Source: Piper betle (taxonomy: Eukaryota > Streptophyta > Magnoliopsida > Piperales > Piperaceae). Taken from it: a stretch of DNA of 64,000 nucleotides. How positions within the stretch are numbered: position 1 is the first letter of the stretch; each line of letters starts with the position of its first letter. The translations under genes were made by a program, and so were the position numbers. Under the pieces are notes generated by a model. The model ran no database searches and was not told the origin of the DNA. It saw only the letters and a list, made by a program, of their open reading frames with translations. Positions 1-10,062 of this stretch are shown here, in pieces. Location of the stretch: assembly GCA_033002965.1 (NCBI GenBank), contig JAURVB010013563.1:1-64000 (forward strand), written 5' to 3'.

Positions 1-129
1 GGCCGCCAGCTGTCGCCGTCAACCGCCCTCACGACTTGCTCGGTTTGGCCGCCCTCAGGACAACCACCTCGGCAAATTTGTGATCAATGGCTGGCGTAGG
101 CGACGGCTTTGCGGACATTAACGATGTGG

Positions 130-500
130 TCAACGAAGGAAAAATGTGATAGCTTGAGCAGGGGCGTGGGCGCGCGTAGGCAGAGCAGGGGCGGTGACGG
201 GCGTCGCGATAGGCAGAGCAGGGGCGGTGACGGGCGTCGCGGTAGGCAGAGCAGGGGCGGTGACGGGCATCGCGGTAGGCAGTGCAGGGGCGGTCCCGGT
301 CATCGCGGCTAGCATGACCACCAACCTCGACGGGGACGAGGGGATGAAGCGCTGGAACACGATGTCGGCGCCCTTGATGAGGCCGACGAAGACTCCGCCG
401 GTGACGGCAGACTTGCCGGTGGACGCCGGAAGCGAGAAAGGGAGGGTGGGGAGGAGAAACAGTTTTTTGTGGGATTGAATTTGAGCCGTCGGATCATCAT
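130..500 (-). other. GC-rich coding-like patch with Pro/Ala/Thr repeats, unidentified
   Basis: Open frames exist on both strands. The minus strand reads a Ser/Pro/Arg-rich stretch followed by an 11-residue repeat of the type VTAPALPTATP, created by the 33-bp DNA repeat described separately. Such Pro/Ala/Thr repeats resemble arabinogalactan-type or hydroxyproline-rich proteins, but there is no convincing ATG start (the longest minus frame opens on GTG), no signal peptide and no splice context. It may be a degenerate gene fragment or simply a GC-rich minisatellite. I do not assign a function. Confidence 0.25.
178..309. repeat. 33-bp minisatellite, four copies
   Basis: The motif CAGAGCAGGGGCGGTGACGG recurs at 181, 214 and 247, with a variant (CAGTGCAGGGG) at 280, an exact 33-bp period. 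Because 33 is a multiple of three, every frame stays open across the array, which explains the overlapping ORFs here. Confidence 0.9.
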
Positions 501-592
501 CTAAGGGCTCTAAACAACTTCTATCACAACCAACTTAGCTGTACTCTAATACAGCAATCTTCTCCTTTCATATATATATATATATATATATA

Positions 593-857
593 TAGCTTGG
601 AAAGTGTTGGGAGATGTATCGATAAACTGGGAACCAAGCATAAGTTAACTAATAAAATGAGACATCTTCTACACGAGGTTTGAACAAGAGAATTTAAAGA
701 TGTATATCTATGTACATTCCCTGTCCTCAGAATAGGCTACACATGAATTCTTTTTGTGGGTAGTGTTCAGAGACCAATTTATTTCACCAATTTCACACTA
801 ATATTGATCCTTCACTGAATTCTACAATTCACACTAATTAATCTACAAACAAGAAGA
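593..857 (+). repeat. Second copy of the P450 3' UTR
   Basis: Starting right after a (TA)n tract, this segment matches 7904-8167, the 3' UTR and downstream flank of the P450 gene, with roughly ten differences over about 265 bp. Homology begins at TAGCTTGGAAAGTG in both copies and ends at AACAAGAAGA. No P450 coding sequence lies upstream of this copy. It is either the remnant of a tandem P450 duplicate or a segment moved through recombination between TA tracts. Confidence 0.9.
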
Positions 858-1317
858 TGTCGTGTAAGTATGATCCATATGGCTAATTCAATAAGTCAAT
901 CAATGTCAAGGCGGGGGACAATGGGGAAAATTTTACAAGTGCATATAATATTATTTGACCTAATAACTATGAAAAAAGTACACCAAAAAGTGAAACTTTA
1001 ATTAGTCCATAGTTTCTTTTACCAAATTATTTAGTATCAATATTATAATACTGTAAATCTGGTTCAACCACAAAGCCAGTTTTTGTTTTTTTTGTAAAAA
1101 CAATTATTTTTATTTTTAAAAAAAGTGGATCAGTGACATTCCTAGAGACATACACAAGTATTCCAGCGTATTGTGGCACAATTAACGTTCAATAATCATC
1201 TATGTGCGAAGAGCATTGTATATACACATCCATCATTCATCATATATATAGTATTTGGTAATAACAGTATGCTTGTGTTTCTATCACTGCATGCACATAA
1301 TTTACATCAATACAAGT
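858..1317. other. AT-rich spacer
   Basis: Short AT-rich stretch downstream of the C2 gene (minus strand). It holds poly-T and poly-A runs but no coding frame, RNA gene or repeat that I recognise. Confidence 0.6.
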
Positions 1318-1821
1318 TCAATATCGGGGATACATCCCCGGAACCCCAACCACCACCTCGCCAGCGCCAGTCGCCCCCACCGGAATTTGCCGTGGAGGTG
1401 GTGACATTCCCGGCCAACCAGCCGGAGAACCACCAAAACCCACCAGCCTCACAGCTAGGTTGATAATCCCATTCCTCTCCCCATCTCTGTCCCTAAGCCG
1501 GTAACTAAGAAAGTGCACCAGGTGCGCCGGTATATACCCGGAGAGGACGTCCGACATCGGCACGTTCGCCACTCCGATCGTCCTGTCCCGCACCCTGGAC
1601 TTGCAGTGCACCTCCACGGTGAACGACGAAGGCGATGCCAACGACGGAAAGGGAAGATGCAGCGTCTCGTTCCAACGTGGATAGCTCCCGCCGTCATTGT
1701 CGAGGTTGGTAGACCGAACGTCGTGCACGTCGGTGGAGACGACGGCGTAGGAGTGTTTGGAGATGCGGTGGCCGGCAAGCCGGAGGTCCTCGGCCGAGAG
1801 CACGGTGATCTCTAGCTCCAT
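1318..1821 (-). CDS. Single-exon C2-domain protein (SRC2/BAP1-like)
   Basis: An uninterrupted 167-codon frame starts at an ATG (MELEITVLSAEDL) and ends in a Gly/Pro-rich tail. Residues 1 to about 125 look like a plant C2 domain: the opening beta strand ELEITVLSAEDL, then KHSYAVVSTDVHDVRST, then a PRWNETLHLPF segment typical of C2 strands, and later RDRTIGVANVPMSDVLSGY. Family knowledge: small C2 proteins such as SRC2 and BAP1 bind phospholipids, often with calcium, and act at membranes in stress and defence signalling. Several calcium-binding Asp positions are not obvious here, so calcium dependence is uncertain. GC content is much higher than the flanks, as in many monocot single-exon genes. 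The length (167 aa) is within the BAP1/SRC2-like range. A TATA-like stretch lies about 75 bp upstream of the ATG. The frame is clean. Confidence 0.85.
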   Translation of the reverse strand: MELEITVLSAEDLRLAGHRISKHSYAVVSTDVHDVRSTNLDNDGGSYPRWNETLHLPFPSLASPSSFTVEVHCKSRVRDRTIGVANVPMSDVLSGYIPAHLVHFLSYRLRDRDGERNGIINLAVRLVGFGGSPAGWPGMSPPPRQIPVGATGAGEVVVGVPGMYPRY

Positions 1822-1893
1822 CTTGCTGTATATTGCTTCAATCTTGACCTAACTATATGCAATTCTTGGAGAAGATAATGTACTACGAACATA

Positions 1894-1903
1894 CATATAT
1901 ATA
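1894..1903 (-). promoter_or_regulatory. Probable TATA box of the C2 gene
   Basis: The minus strand reads CTTATATATATG about 75-80 bp upstream of the ATG at 1821, a normal distance for a plant TATA box plus a short leader. Inferred from position and sequence only. Confidence 0.4.
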
Positions 1904-1909
1904 AGATAA

Positions 1910-3790
1910 GGTGATTATATAGAGATGGAGAAGGTTGAGGATGGACGCGGCGAAAAGAGGCGGTATCTGCTTCCTACGCGGGCACATTGAATACATCTCA
2001 TGGCCGCCCATATGCAGGTTACAAACTTAGACGTCTGTATTGAATGTTGGGTTTTAAACTAGAAATTGAGTCTTAATTGTAGTTAGCTCATGTCTGATGT
2101 AAACTAAGTTGGAAAATTATATGGGAAAGAACTTAGGATATATGATATGAACCATATCTAGTTTAAATTGATGTATGACGTTATTATTCTTGTTGAACGA
2201 GAAAGACCCAAAAGATTGACACCATGCATGACTTCAGGTTTAGATAAGCCATGACCTACATGTCAATGGTCCACCGCGTAGGTTAGGGTTGCGTGTTCGA
2301 CTCTTCGAGTTTGATCGACGTCTAAAGCGTTTGTATCGACCTATGAGATAAATATAAAAAACCCAATACAAACTAAGTTTTACATTACTAAATACCCAGC
2401 ACGTAGTCAACCAATGAAAATGACATAATCATGACTAAATTTAGAAGCTAGACTCAAACATTATGACTCATACCAAACCAAGATTATAAGACAATGTTAA
2501 TATCGAAGCGAATCCCAATTACATGAGATGCGAACACTTCAAACTAAATATTTAGACTAAAAGGACAAAAAAGTAATAGATAATAAAAACTGAATATAAT
2601 CAATCAATGAGAAACAAGACAAATAAATGCAAAAATCAAACAACTAAATATTTATAATGTAATTGACTAAACATAAATGTGGGGCCGGAATTAAAAGATC
2701 ACGATTTTTCATGATATTTAAATTGGAAGTATTTTTCTAATTATCTTTTATCAATAGAATTAGCATTTGTTTTTTACACAGCTTTATAGAATGTGTTTGC
2801 TTCTTATGGCTAAAACAATATTTAAATTTAATTAGGTGAGTTTCAGTACATATTCAAAATAAATTTTCCCAGATTTGGTGAATTTGTAAACAGTTGGTTC
2901 TTTTTTTTAATAAAAATATTTAAAATTGATTTGTATTTTTTAATAAAAAAGTTTAAATAATTGATAAAAAAATATGGACTATTTCTAAATTTATGTGTGC
3001 ATCCTTGCTTATGGTACTAATGTTCTTTTTATTGTTTTAATTTTATCTGATTTGTACATATAGAAAATGCAATAAGGGTGTTTGCAGATATGCATATGTA
3101 TTATAGTCTCCCTCAACGATGTGGTACTCCACGAATCACTATTTTTCTATTTTTTGATGGGTGTCTCTGAAGTCTGTAAGTGCAATCACATTCTTGGTGG
3201 TTCCTATCTATATTATATATATATATGATGAAATATCATCGCAATGCCGACACTAGAAATAATATCTCCAATCCGACACGAAATCTTTTGTTTTCCATCT
3301 TTACTTTGACCATTACAAGTTTTTGCAAACCAATTGTTGATATTTTAATCCAGTAGATTACACTTAAACTCTACAATAATGTATTAATAGGAACGGCTAC
3401 AACAAATGAACTAACCCAATAAATATCTGTAACAAATGTTCATTTTGTCTTGATTTGCGAAACTGTGCATGCGCCCAATTCAATTTGTATGAAAAGTTGG
3501 TTGTAAATCACATGTAATTAATATTTTATATTAACAATGAAAGATATGATCTCTTCCCTGGACTTGCATAAGCAAAATTAGATGTCAATTTGAGGGGGTG
3601 TGGAAATAGATGTTAATTGAAAGAAACAATAATTGCAAAGAAAAGTCGCCCTATCCTCGACCACATGTTTCGTTCAGAAAAAACAAATAACATGATAACA
3701 TTTTAGAATCCAATGCACACGCATCGTATTGGCAAATTCACGCTACAGATGTCCACGCTCCATCAAATCACAAAAAAAAACATTTACAAA
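1910..3790. other. AT-rich intergenic stretch, nothing recognised
   Basis: About 1.9 kb between the divergent C2 and P450 genes. It is AT-rich with stop codons in all frames. I see no RNA gene and no clear transposon end; the P450 promoter lies at its right edge. Confidence 0.5.
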
Positions 3791-3800
3791 TCTAGACGAG

Positions 3801-3807
3801 TATAAAC
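3801..3807 (+). promoter_or_regulatory. TATA box of the P450 gene
   Basis: GAGTATAAACTGC lies 80 bp upstream of the P450 ATG at 3887 and is followed by a pyrimidine-rich CTCCTCTTCC leader, typical of a plant core promoter and start region. Confidence 0.55.
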
Positions 3808-3886
3808 TGCACGAGCTCCTCTTCCATCTATCTGATAACCCTGTGCAAGAAGTATAGTTTCTGGGTAGTGCTAGAATCAATCAATC

Positions 3887-6800
3887 ATGGAGATAGGTTT
3901 CATAGTTTTGATTTCTGTGTCAACTTGCTGTGTATTGCTGCTGCCATGGATCTTCAACCTCATCTCCGTGGCCATTTACAAGCCTCTCAAGCTGCAAAGG
4001 TACTTGAAGAAGCAGGGCATCACAGGCCCTCCTTACCAAATATTATCTGGGAATTTGAAGGAACACAGAGCTGCTATCAAGGAAGCAGGAGCAAGGCCAA
4101 TTGAACTCTCCCACAATATCATCCCCCGTGTGAATCCTTTCCAGAAACAAATAATCAACCAACATGGTATTCTTCTCTATACATATATTTGCAGTCTCTT
4201 GATTTAAGTTTGATCATCAATATGAAGCTCAGTTTTCACATGTGTTTTGAAGTTGATTGCAAAATTGGGAATTGGTATATACAGGGAAGTTAGCTGTGTT
4301 TTGGTATGGGGTGCGGCCAAGGGTGATGCTCATGGACCCAGAAATGATAAGAGAAGTATTCGTCAATAAGCTTGGGCACTTGGAGCAATGGTGGAACCCC
4401 GTTATGAAAACTTTGGCATCAGGGCTGATTAGTTACAATGGGGAGAAGTGGTCCAAGCACAGAGGATCTTAAACCCGGCCTTTCATTCTGAAAAGCTCAA
4501 GGTAGCCTCTGTGCTTTTATTTTTTTAACCTTTCTTATTTGAAGTGGATTAATCTAAATTTAACCAACTTATTAAAATAAAAAAACTTTGATTTTTCTTC
4601 CAATATTTACTACTTAAAAAATTGTCTTCTATTAGCTCTATAATCCCTGTTCGAAATTCAGGACTCCTAAATATTATATAAGGCTTGCATAATTGCTTTT
4701 TCCTATTTCTTGGTCAAGGTCAAGTACTTATAATTAGACTATAATTAAGGTTGATGATATTTTCTTAAAAAAGATAAAAATATAAAATAACATTGAATCA
4801 TAAATTATGACTTTGTTTGGCTAGCATAAAAACATATAAATAATATGAAAAATTCAAATGGCCAAACTTACAAAAATTAGTATATATGCAATATATTTTT
4901 AAAAAAATTAATACTTTTATAATGTATTTTATGTCAAATTAATTTTGATTACCTTTAATTGGCCCAGCTATGTGTTCTTTGACGAGTGAAAATAATTCTT
5001 CTTTTTATTCACGTGGGTAAACTAAATAAAATAATAATAATTCTGATTATTTCATATCCTTATTTTGACGTAATTATACTTAATTTATATATATAATATT
5101 TAATTTGATATTGTATTTATATAAAATATATTAAATATAATTATTTTTAATATAATTATCTATTTTAAATTTTTCCTATCATTTATCAAGCAGATAAGAA
5201 GTCATCCATCAAAAAGCCGATCACACTTACAAAATAATAGGTGTGAGTGAGTATCAATAGGGCTATTAATTAAGCTAACTAGTTTCTGAGTGTTTAGCGT
5301 TTGGCTCAGTTCGACTCGATTCGAAACTCGTCGTTTAAATACTCGACTCGAACTCGAATCCTTCGAGCCGAGTTTGAACATAAGTAATGTTTGACTCGAC
5401 TTAACTTAGTTATAACTCGAACTTGATTCTAAATTGACTCATGACTCGATTCGAACTCAACTCAATAAAATAATATAATAATATAGTCTTTATATAAATA
5501 AATAATTATATATATATATTAATAAGTTTAATTATAACTAATTTTATTTATTTATATACAATATACTAACAAAACAGTGACTTTATTTTTTTGAAATGAG
5601 TTACTTTTAACTTTATGTGCTCAAATCGAACTCTAACAACATAAAAATATTTCGGTCGAGGTCGAACATGCATGTTCAAAACTCGTCAAGTTTGGCTCGC
5701 TCGCCCGTTAGGGCCTAAGTATCAACGTGTGTGACATGCGTTGGTATGTTTTAAATCATGGATTGTTCGAGTTAAAAAAACAAAAAGAAAGGATTGATGG
5801 ATTTTGAAAGAAAGAGAAAAGCGTATTTTTTTGAAAGTTTGAGTGTTCGGATTGAAGAAATTGGGTTGAGATAGAAAACGGGAAGCCTAGAGAAAGAGGA
5901 AAACTAGCTTACAGTTGATTTACTTCATACAAAAGACTCTCATTTTAACAGAGTTTTACTATGATTTTACTGTTGGTGTTAACTTGCAGAGGATGTTGCC
6001 TGCATTTTCAACAAGTTGTGAAGAATTGGTGGGGACATGGGAGGAGAAAGTTTGTGGAGAAAGTACAAGCTGTGAGGTGGATGTGTGGTCGGAGTTTCAA
6101 CGTTTGACGGCGGATGTGATATCAAGGGCAGCATTTGGGAGCAGCTACAGAGAAGGGAACCAGATTTTTGAGCTTCAAACAGAACATGCCCGGCTTATCT
6201 TCCAAGCTGTCATCTCCGTCCCCTTCCCCGGTCGTTGGTACATTTTCTACACACTCCTTTTTAGATTAATCTTCACAGTAAATAACAGAAATACGTTGGT
6301 GTAACTGCTTCGTAAATTTTCCGTATAATGAATGATAAACCTTAGTATCAGCTGCTAACTGCTGCTCTTCATGTAAGAATATCAGCCGTTTACAAATCTA
6401 GCAATTCATTTAAATTATGTACCCTCATCATCCAACCGTTTTTTTTGTAATCTAATTGTTGATATTAAAGTCGGCTTACATACAAGTTTAAGCTGCAGCT
6501 GATACTAATTATTCTCATAATGAATTGGTTAAGCTTATTATTGAAAACTAAATTAAGCATATTAAATTGTGTGCCTTAGAGCATAATAGGATTGAAGATG
6601 TTCTCTCACTGATGTAGAAAAATCCTTCACATATTGGTTCAATGATCCCAAATACTAGACTCGTCTATGTTGGAGGTTATTTGTATGTAGAATGCCGAGT
6701 TCATAATGTTCTTCAAAGTTTTCAATTTTCCACTTCATATCTTGATATCCTCAATCCTCATGATATTAGGTTAAAAGAGTAAAATCTTCTCTAAATATCA

Positions 6801-7817
6801 ACAACTCAGATCAGAGTTTCAAGAAAAATAATAATGAAAGGTTGATCCGGCTAACTCGTTCCTTGACGATCCATTAATGTGCAGCTTTTTACCAACTAAG
6901 AACAACCTGAGGAGGAAGGAAATAAGCAGAGTGGTGCGATCTAAACTAAGAGACATGATTCAAAGAAGGGAGAAGGCAATGAAACTAGGAGAAGCATCAT
7001 CGGATGATTTGTTGGGTTATCTCATAGACTCCAACAAAAAATACTCGCAAGAGCATGAGAATGCCCTGACCATGGATGACATTATAGAAGAATGCAAGCT
7101 GTTCTACTTTGCTGGGCAGGAAACAACATCTATTTTATTGACATGGACTATGGTCGCACTGGGTATGCACCCAGAATGGCAATCTCGTGCAAGGGAAGAG
7201 GTGCTGCAAATCTTTGGCAAAAACAAGCCAGACTTTGATGGATTATCCCACCTAAAAATTGTAAGTATTTCTACTCCAAAGTTCTAACCAAGTCAATCTG
7301 ATGCACATATTTCTTCACAGTTGCTATATTTGGTGGATGGTATCATCTTATTCTTCAAATTGTTCTGGATTCTATGTCACAGATGCAGATGATTTTACAC
7401 GAAGTGCTTCGACTGTATCCGCCGGCAACCAGCATGGCTAGAGTTGTAAAGAAAGAAATAAAGATAGGAGATGTTACCTTCCCAGCTGGGGTAGACCTCA
7501 TGTTACCTACACTTCTTGTTCACCATGATCATGAGCTGTGGGGTGATGATGCAGACCAATTCAATCCGGAAAGATTTGAAGGAGGGGTCTCAAAGGCAAC
7601 CAAAAACTCTGCAATATTCTTCCCATTTGGTGGTGGCCCTAGACTCTGTATTGGGTACAACTTCGCCCTGATTGAAGCTAAGCTTGCCTTGTCTCTCATA
7701 CTGCAACGTTTTTGGTTTGAGCTCTCCCCTTCATATGCCCATGCTCCACACTCTATGTTGACTCTCCAACCGCAGTATGGTGCTCAGATTATCCTGCATA
7801 AACTTGAAGACAACTAA
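3887..7817 (+). CDS. Cytochrome P450, CYP72A-type, with one frame break
   Basis: Five exons with GT-AG junctions: 3887-4166, 4285-4501, 5990-6237, 6885-7260 and 7383-7817. The total encodes about 518 residues if one missing base in exon 2 is allowed for, the usual CYP72 length. The N-terminus is a hydrophobic ER anchor followed by [13 protein letters not shown]. Diagnostic motifs are the oxygen-activating I-helix AGQETTS (residues ~325-331), the ExxR helix EVLR (~381-384), PERF (~436-439) and the heme loop [12 protein letters not shown] with the ligand Cys at ~463. Wording such as [19 protein letters not shown] and SYAHAP points to CYP72A, whose members oxidise terpenoids and related compounds; the substrate cannot be read from sequence. 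Exon 2 reads AAG CAC AGA GGA TCT TAA, where the family has KHRRILNPAF; one base is missing near 4461-4466 and the exon is one base short for phase. Either a pseudogene or a sequencing indel. An AATAAA lies at 7962. Confidence 0.9.
4461..4472 (+). other. Single-base deletion in P450 exon 2
   Basis: The frame reads K-H-R-G-S-stop here, while the base after AGA shifted by one restores [11 protein letters not shown]. Exon phases of the flanking exons agree only if one base is added (exon 1 ends phase 1, exon 3 begins phase 0). Confidence 0.88.
5262..5720. mobile_element. MITE-like insertion in P450 intron 2
   Basis: Within the 1.49-kb intron 2 is a block rich in TCGACTCGA and GACTCGAACTCGA words, running between AGGGCTATTAATTAAGC and GCCCGTTAGGGCCTAA. 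The terminal AGGGC/GGGCC words look like imperfect inverted ends. A similar TCGAGTC-rich patch occurs near 13280-13740. No transposase is encoded. This is an inference from word content and position. Confidence 0.4.
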
Positions 7818-7870
7818 AATGCAAGTGCCAATTTGGTGTCTGCTATATGTATATTTAGTGTTACAACTGC

Positions 7871-7873
<3 letters not shown>

Positions 7874-7905
<32 letters not shown>
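7874..7905. repeat. (TA)n microsatellite in P450 3' UTR
   Basis: About 32 bases of alternating TA immediately precede the segment duplicated at 593-857; a shorter TA tract precedes that copy too. Confidence 0.95.
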
Positions 7906-7906
<1 letters not shown>

Positions 7907-8167
7907 CTTGGAAAGTGTTGGGAGATGTATCGATAAACTGGGAACCAAGCATAAGTTAACTAATAAAATGAGACCTCTTCTACACGAGGTTTGAACAAGA
8001 GAATTTAAAGATGTGTATCTATGTACATTCCCTGTCCTCAGAATAGGCTACATATGAATTCGTTTTGTGGGTAGTATTCAGAGACCAATTTATCTCACCA
8101 ATTTCACACTAATATTGATCCTTCACTGAATTCTACAATTCACACTATTAATCTGCAAACAAGAAGA
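7904..8167 (+). repeat. P450 3' flank, copy of 593-857
   Basis: Same ~265-bp sequence as 593-857. It includes the polyadenylation signal AATAAA at 7962 for the P450 gene. Its end merges into the AACAAGAAGA minisatellite that follows. Confidence 0.9.
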
Positions 8168-8625
8168 GGAAGGAATGAACCAACAAATCTGCAAACAAGA
8201 AGAATAAGAAGGTATGAACGTACAAATTCACAATTCACACCAACAAATCAACAAATGATCACCCTAACGAATCTGCAAACAAGAAGAATAATATGGTATA
8301 TATGAACGTACAAATCTAGGAATCACACACCAAACACACGAAATGAACAAACCTACAAATCTGCTACAAATTATACCAACAAATCTGCAAACAAATCGTA
8401 TAAGAAGGTATGAACGTACAAATATACGGTTCACACCAACAAATCTACAAACCACATCAACAAATCTGCAAACAAGAAGAAGAGGGTATACATGGACGTA
8501 CAAATCTAGAAATCACACAAAAATGAAAAAGAAAAAAAAAGAACTAACATACGAATCTACATATTATACCAACAAATTTGCAAGCAAGAAGAATAAGAAG
8601 TTGTAAACGTACAAATCTAGAAGAA
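8145..8625. repeat. Degenerate minisatellite downstream of P450
   Basis: Five to six imperfect units of the type AAATCTGCAAACAAGAAGAA plus TATGAACGTACAAATCTAG plus AATCACACCAAC, with irregular spacing of about 80-110 bp. The first unit lies inside the end of the P450 3' flank copy, suggesting the array grew from that flank. Confidence 0.8.
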
Positions 8626-10062
8626 GTTTTAAACATTACTACAAATCATCACAAAAGAAGAGCATGGGCAGGCTTGCCGTTGGAATGTCTGATTGTGAGT
8701 AGGAGAGAATGGTTCTAAGACCTTCATTCCAAATTCCATTTGACATGTCTGAAATATTTAGTAAATGTTACACCTACTCCCGTTATAGCAGCCCTCTTGT
8801 TAGTTTAAATAACTGGCAGAGTTTAACTATTTTATAGAATTATATTTTTTCAAACTTTATTAATTGTGGTGATTTATGCTAGGAGGGGTTGTTGCAACAC
8901 ATGTTATAGCAAATCCTATCCCTTTAAATTAGTATTCATGACTATATAAACGAGAGGAGATTTATTTTGGGATTTATGGCCACCAATGAGATTTGAGATT
9001 TTGTCAGAGTTTTGAAAATAATGTTTAAAATCACAAAAAAAAAATTTTAAGGCAATTTTTGTATCTTTTTTTTGTGCCACAAAGATCTCCTCAAGCCCTA
9101 GGAAATTTCGGCTTCATTTAAACTATACTTAGTTAGAACTAGGCAGTTAGGGATGCGGTGCCAAGGGGCACAGCTAAAATTCTTTTTCTTTTTCATCAAT
9201 TATAATATACATTCTAGGTAACTTCTTTTTCTGCTTTCATCCGATATCTAAAAGGTGTTGAAAACATAGATGTTACATTTTTTATGGTCAGATTTAAATA
9301 AAGTTTTAAGATACTCTTTTCTTATAACAATCATCCTCGTTTATCTAGATTTAGAATTGACAATACACAACCATTGATAGAACGTTTTTTAACAACTAGT
9401 ATATATTTTTTGGGAAAATATTTAAAGAGCTAGAATAGTTGTCTTCATAATGACAATTTTGCAAGTGTAATAAACTATTAGGCAGCCAATACAATGTTTG
9501 TTGAAATTTAAAAGAAAATACTTGCATATGAAGGTGGGAATCAACTTTCACTTGAAAAACAGAGTTGGTACCATTCATAATATTAGACCTCATTCATAAG
9601 AATCTGGTCTTTCACTTCTAAGAGAAGTAGATGAACAGCATCCAAATCCCAAATGAAAATTTGATCCACAACTTATCTTAGCTAATGGAAAGTGAATGGA
9701 ATCATTGACACAACTCTGACCCTATCCATGCAAAACTCATCATAAAAAAGTTTGATTCACTGCACTGAAATTCATACACAAAGTTCAACTAATTGGAAGT
9801 TTCCTTACTTCAGCTAACACAAAATTATGTTAGAAAAAAAACCCACACAAAATGATATTGCCCATCTCATCCAAAGGCAAGTCTTGTGAAAGGGTTACCT
9901 GACCAAAAACTTCTTCAGATTGAGAAATCATGCGACAGCCATAGCATTCATTGTCACCATCAAAAGAAAAACTAGCAAAAGTAAGGATTTTTGGGCTCAC
10001 TGGTCTTCAAGTTCTTTCATAAACGATGTTTATAAACAACACACCAGCAATCGTTCGTCTTG
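8626..10062. other. Intergenic, nothing recognised
   Basis: AT-rich region between the convergent P450 and inhibitor-2 genes. Short frames (for example minus 9396-9593) have no family resemblance. The right part is expected to hold the 3' UTR of the inhibitor-2 gene. Confidence 0.5.

Noticed and set aside
178..309. 33-bp repeats as a CRISPR-like array
   Set aside because: Units are contiguous with no unique spacers and lie in plant nuclear DNA.
1455..1815. Frames of 100-107 codons overlapping the C2 gene
   Set aside because: Shadows of the C2 coding frame on both strands.
8264..8606. Cys/Val/Phe-rich and Asn/Thr-rich frames downstream of P450
   Set aside because: Encoded by the degenerate minisatellite, not a gene.
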